DNA from: Scenedesmus sp. ARA3
Lineage: Eukaryota > Chlorophyta > Chlorophyceae > Sphaeropleales > Scenedesmaceae
Direction: 5' to 3'
NCBI GenBank assembly: GCA_004335835.1
Contig: RWJK01001083.1
Location: forward strand, 8,483-72,482
DNA length: 64,000 nucleotides
Shown: positions 60,401-64,000 of the stretch, piece after piece
How the letters are laid out: every line of letters starts with the position of its first letter
Position numbering within the stretch: position 1 is the stretch's first letter
Translations under genes and position numbers: made by a program
Notes under the pieces: model-generated
The model's database searches: none
Seen by the model: only the letters and a program-made list of their open reading frames with translations
What the model was told of the DNA's origin: nothing

Positions 60401-63400
60401 ACGCAGCTTGGCAGCGAGCCCTGGTTTGTACCTGGCGACGGCAGCAGCAGCAGCGGCGGCAGCGGTGGTGAGCCGCACAACCGCGCAGGACTGGAGCTAT
60501 GCGGCTTTTTGCACATACGTGCAATACCGCCCGGTGTGACGCTGCCAATTACCGGCGGCAGCCTCACTCCGCAGCAGCAGAAGGTCCTGAAAGCCAAGGC
60601 AGCAGAAGGCGCGGCGAGCGGCGCTGCGCTCGATACGCCGTTCAAAGGTGTGTATTACTACTTCTACACGGACGTGCCCGCGCTCGTTGACCGCATCATC
60701 AACACGTTTGACCCAGAGGAGGCAGACTTTCTGTTTGAAGCGCTGGATGGCGTCACAGCAGCCCGCAGCTTAGCACTTGCAGGACGGCTGCCTACCCCGG
60801 CACCCAAGCACTGCAATGAAGCCGCACTGCTGGAGGGCCGCGCAGGACCCACCTGCAGCGTGTTAGTGCCAAACCTCGGCAGCTGTGCAAAGGCGCCGCT
60901 GAAGCCGCCGCGGCGGCGCATGCCGCTGGATCCGCTTCCGGCGAGCCTGCCGCAGCCGCCGGCGGTTGGGACCTACACGCCGCGGCTGCGCAGCCGCATG
61001 CCGCCGGAAGCTGCGTTCAGCAGCGGCGGCCGCAGCGGTGGTGCGGCCGGCGGCTGGGGCGATGGGTCAAATGCGAGCGGCGAGCGGGGCGAGGGCAGCT
61101 TGCAAGGTGATGGCAGCGGCAGCGGGGATGCAGCAGGCAGCAGAGTGGGGCCTGGGGGAGGAGGGAGAGCTGCTAGGCACCGCAGCGGGCATGGGCACCA
61201 CCATGCACATTTTCCGCTGACCGACCGCGAGTTGTCGGACAGGCAGCTGCAGGAACAGATGGCAAAGCTGGCCAGAGATGCAGGCAGAAGGGACAGGGAC
61301 GATCCCCTGGTGCCGCTGACGCTTGCCGGCTGCGCTGTAGCCAGTGTGGGCCTGTATCTAGCCAGCAAGCGGCGGCGGCGCGGCGGTTTTGCCGGCAGCA
61401 GCAGCGGCACGGTTGCTACGCGGCTGGTGCTGCTAGGGCTTGGCACTGGCCGCTTAAAAAGCAGCGGCAGTGGAGCCAGCTTTATAAGCAGCGGGGGTGC
61501 GGCGGGGGATGTTGCGGCTGGGGGCTTGCCGGGCAGTGGCGGCAGCGGCAGCGGCGGGGGGCCTGGCGACGCAGCAGCTGCTGCTGCTGCTGGTGAGGAT
61601 GCGTGGGATGCGAGTGCATTATCTGGCGCTGGCAGCGGCAGCAGCGCAGGCAGCAAGCAGAAGCGGCTGGTGGCAGCAGCGCTGCGTGTCGCCATGAACA
61701 CCACAGACACTGGCCGCCTTGAGGCTGCGCTTGCAGAGGCAGAAGCAGCAGATCTAGGCGAGGCGGGACTGCTGCAGCGCGCACGTGTCATGCTAGATAA
61801 GCGGCGCAAGAAGGACCAGCAAAAGGCAGCTGCAGAGAAGGCACGGCTCAAAGCACTAAAGAAGGAAGAGGCACGCAAAGGCCGCAAGGCTGCTGCAGCT
61901 AAGAAGGATGCAGCGGCAGCAGCAGGAGTGGCGGCCGGGGCTGGCCAGCAGCAGCACCAGCAGTACATGCAGCGCGCGAGTGATGCTGGAGACAGCGGGG
62001 CAGATGCCGACATCAGCCATGACATGAGCAGCAAGATTGGGAAGCTGCAGCGTGTGCTGCTGCAGCTGTTCGGTCTTGCAGCGCACCCCTCCGGCACTGC
62101 AGCTGCAGCAGCTGATGCTGCTGACGCAGGCGCTGCTTCGCCCAGCAGAGCTTCCAGTTGCAGCCTGTCTCGTGCATCATCTACTTGTGTCGGCATGGCA
62201 ACAGCAGCAGCTGCAGCGAGTGCAAGTGCGGAAGCAACAGCAAGCGCTGAAGCAGCAGCAGGCAGCCCCATCCTGTCTTCAACAGTAGCTACACCTGCAT
62301 CCAAAGACGCCTCAAAGCGGCAGCGCCAGCAGCAGCCGGGCAGCGGCAGCAAGGCAGCAAGGCCGGGCAGCGGCAGCGGCAGCGGTACCACCAGCAGAAG
62401 CAGCAGCATGTCTGACGTGTCGGCAGCCGGCACCAAGGCAGCAGCAGCAGCAGCTGCTGGTGGCACCAGCCGCAGCGTAAGCTCGCATCCCATCTCAACC
62501 GAGCCTTCTGGATCCAGTGTGGAAGATGTGTACAGCACTGGAGACACCGCCACCTCACCTCTGTCCCCACCACCAGCAGCAGCAGCAGCAGCACGAGCAT
62601 CTCCACCTGCGCAACAGCAGCAGCAGCAGAAGCAGCAGCAGGCCAGCAGCGGCAGCAAGCGCAAGGGCAAAGGGGTTAGCCAGCTGCAGCAGGCAGCTGC
62701 CAGGGCTGCACAGAGCCTCAGCAGCAGCAGCAGCAGCAAGGGCAGCAAAGCAGCAGCTGACAGCACCAGCGTCTGCAGCAAGCCTGAGAATGCAGATGCA
62801 GCTGCTGCCATTGTTGCCAAGCAGGCATCTCTCTTGGAGGAAGCAGCTGCGAGAGCAGCAGCAGCGAAGCAGGCCAAAGCCAACAAAGCAGCTGCAGCAG
62901 CCGCAGCTGCCGCAGCTGCAGAGGCAGAAGCAGCAGCCAATGCGGCATCTGGCGTATCTCCAGCACAGCAAACGAAGCAGCAGCGTGGCCTTGCAGCAGC
63001 TGCTGCTGGCGTCACTCCTCCAGTGACGCCGCCCGCGGTTGCTGCTGCTGGCCTGACAGCAGGCGCTCGCGTGGCAGCAGCCGTTCATTATGGGGGGTCA
63101 GGCGGGCAGCACAAGAAGCAGCAGCGGCACGGTGCTCAGTCTGTGTGGGGCTCCCGGCATGCAGCTATGTCTGAGGACGGCAGCAGCAGCAGCAGCGGCG
63201 GCAGGCCGCCCTCAGGATCAGCAGCAGCAGCCACGACGCCCAGCAAGAAGCTGAACCCAAAGGCAGCACCCTACAACCCTAACCCGGCCATGCTGTCGCA
63301 GGCTGGGAAGGCAGCAGCAGCGCAGCAGGGTAATGCGTACCAGCAGCAGCAGGCCCAGCAGTACCACCAGCAGGCAGGCATGTTTGGCGGCGGCGCGTAT

Positions 63401-64000
63401 GGCAATGTCAGCTCACCTGCACACGGCGACTATGGCAGTGCGTCTGCTGCATTCGGCGGGTTGCCAGCACGCGGGCCGTCACCAGTTGGTGGCGCCGGAG
63501 GCCTGCTGGGCGATCTGCCGATCAGCAGCGGCCTACTGCTCAGCAGCCACGGCAGCTATGGGGCAGGTAATGATGCCGGAATGGACCCTGCAAGCCTGCA
63601 TTACCAGCAGCAGCAGCAGCAGGGCGGCCTGTTGAGCTACCGCAGCGCAGATCAGGGGCTGCTCGGCGGCCCAGGGTTTGACCAAGGTTTGACCAGCCCC
63701 AACCACCACCACTTCCAGCAGCTAGACGGCATGGGACCTGCGCTTTCACCCCAGCAGCAGCAGCAGCAGCAGTACGGCTTGCCGATGCACCAGCAGCAGC
63801 AGCTGCTGGAGCTGCTGTCAGCAGCGGGACCTGGAGAGGCTGCCAGGTATGGCAGCATTGGATCGGCCGGCGGTTCCGCACCCCTCAGCTTAAACCACGG
63901 CCACGGCAGCAGCATGGATGCGTATGTTGCTGCTGAGCTGGCAGCAGCCAGCCTGCGCAACAGCTACAGCAGCGTGCCTGAGCACCACCTGCACCACGCA
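57439..64000 (+). CDS. Long TPR-like/SAP-like low-complexity protein, 3' end outside window
   Basis: Proposed exons: 57439-57454 (16 bases, MEQQQ), 57780-57969, one ending at 58190, 58590-58675, 58980-59229, and 59690 to the window end (1437 codons, no stop). Joins from 58190 on agree in phase; the link between exons 2 and 3 is unresolved. Exon 5 is helical and TPR-like (AYQEAEYDEAIIALEESLAL). A SAP-like helix pair with two Cys follows (VKEVLEHHGIACTGCSSKGD). Conserved-looking blocks are HVAQYMQRVFFRLLTLVP and FKGVYYYFYTDVPALVDRI. A hydrophobic helix, LTLAGCAVASVGLYLA followed by KRRRR, could span a membrane. The rest is Gly/Ser/Ala/Gln-rich, with lysine-rich coils and a Gly/Tyr/His/Gln-rich C-terminal part. 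I do not recognise the family. Confidence 0.6.
58584..58589 (+). other. NAGNAG tandem acceptor
   Basis: CAGCAG precedes GGAGACCC; both acceptors keep phase, so the protein may contain or lack one Gln. Confidence 0.6.
59545..59690 (+). repeat. Echoes of the 59690 acceptor region
   Basis: The acceptor context (ccttg..c..ccacaaca.. then GAxGTTGAC-like) occurs at about 59555, 59605 and 59665-59710; only the last opens the coding exon. Confidence 0.65.

Noticed and set aside
60973..63015. 680-residue minus-strand ORF rich in Ala, Leu and Pro
   Set aside because: It is the reverse shadow of the plus-strand Gly/Ser/Ala/Gln coding exon; the plus frame is open for 1437 codons and contains conserved-looking blocks.

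Overview
This is nuclear DNA from a eukaryote, most probably a chlorophyte green alga of the Chlorophyceae (a Scenedesmus/Tetradesmus-like or related alga is my guess, not proven). The reasons are: genes with many short exons and GT-AG introns; TGTAA-type polyadenylation signals after several genes; very frequent CAG/CTG triplet repeats giving poly-Gln, poly-Ala and poly-Ser tracts; and a gene set (RMT2-type methyltransferase, mTERF, OSCA channel, IMPL1-like phosphatase, plant/bacterial-type deacetylase) typical of the green lineage. All exon joins below were chosen because splice sites and reading phase agree on both sides. No transcript data were available.

Layout, left to right: a 5' fragment of a secreted multicopper oxidase (-, 3' end outside the window); the spliceosomal CCCH/RING protein RNF113/CWC24 (-); a very long Gln/Ala/Ser-rich protein (+); a 69-residue predicted secreted basic peptide (+); an ankyrin-containing RMT2-like arginine methyltransferase (-); an mTERF protein (-); a secreted family-79 glycoside hydrolase with a Cys-rich N-terminus (-); an OSCA/CSC1/TMEM63 channel of 14 exons (-); the core splicing protein SmE (+); an HDHD2-like HAD phosphatase (+); a membrane-anchored SAM methyltransferase (-); an IMPL1-like inositol monophosphatase (-); a probably organelle-targeted histone deacetylase family protein (+); and the 5' part of a very long TPR-like/SAP-like low-complexity protein (+) that runs off the right edge. 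These are unrelated housekeeping genes, not a pathway cluster; RNF113/CWC24 and SmE both serve the spliceosome.

The most unusual feature is structural. Introns, and the 3' flanks of two last exons, contain direct-repeat partial copies of the neighbouring exon edge together with its splice site or stop codon ('exon-edge echoes', about 30 copies in at least nine genes). In many of them the differences from the true exon are overwhelmingly synonymous, even for copies lying beyond a stop codon. That points to insertion of a diverged allelic or homeologous exon end, to exchange between array units and the coding copy, or to haplotype-chimeric assembly. Related oddities are (CTG)n tracts serving as 3' splice sites, a terminal-exon satellite of about five copies, an inverted-repeat hairpin with 88-base arms inside an OSCA intron, a GC-AG intron, an in-frame stop-free intron and four tandem poly(A) signals inside an intron.
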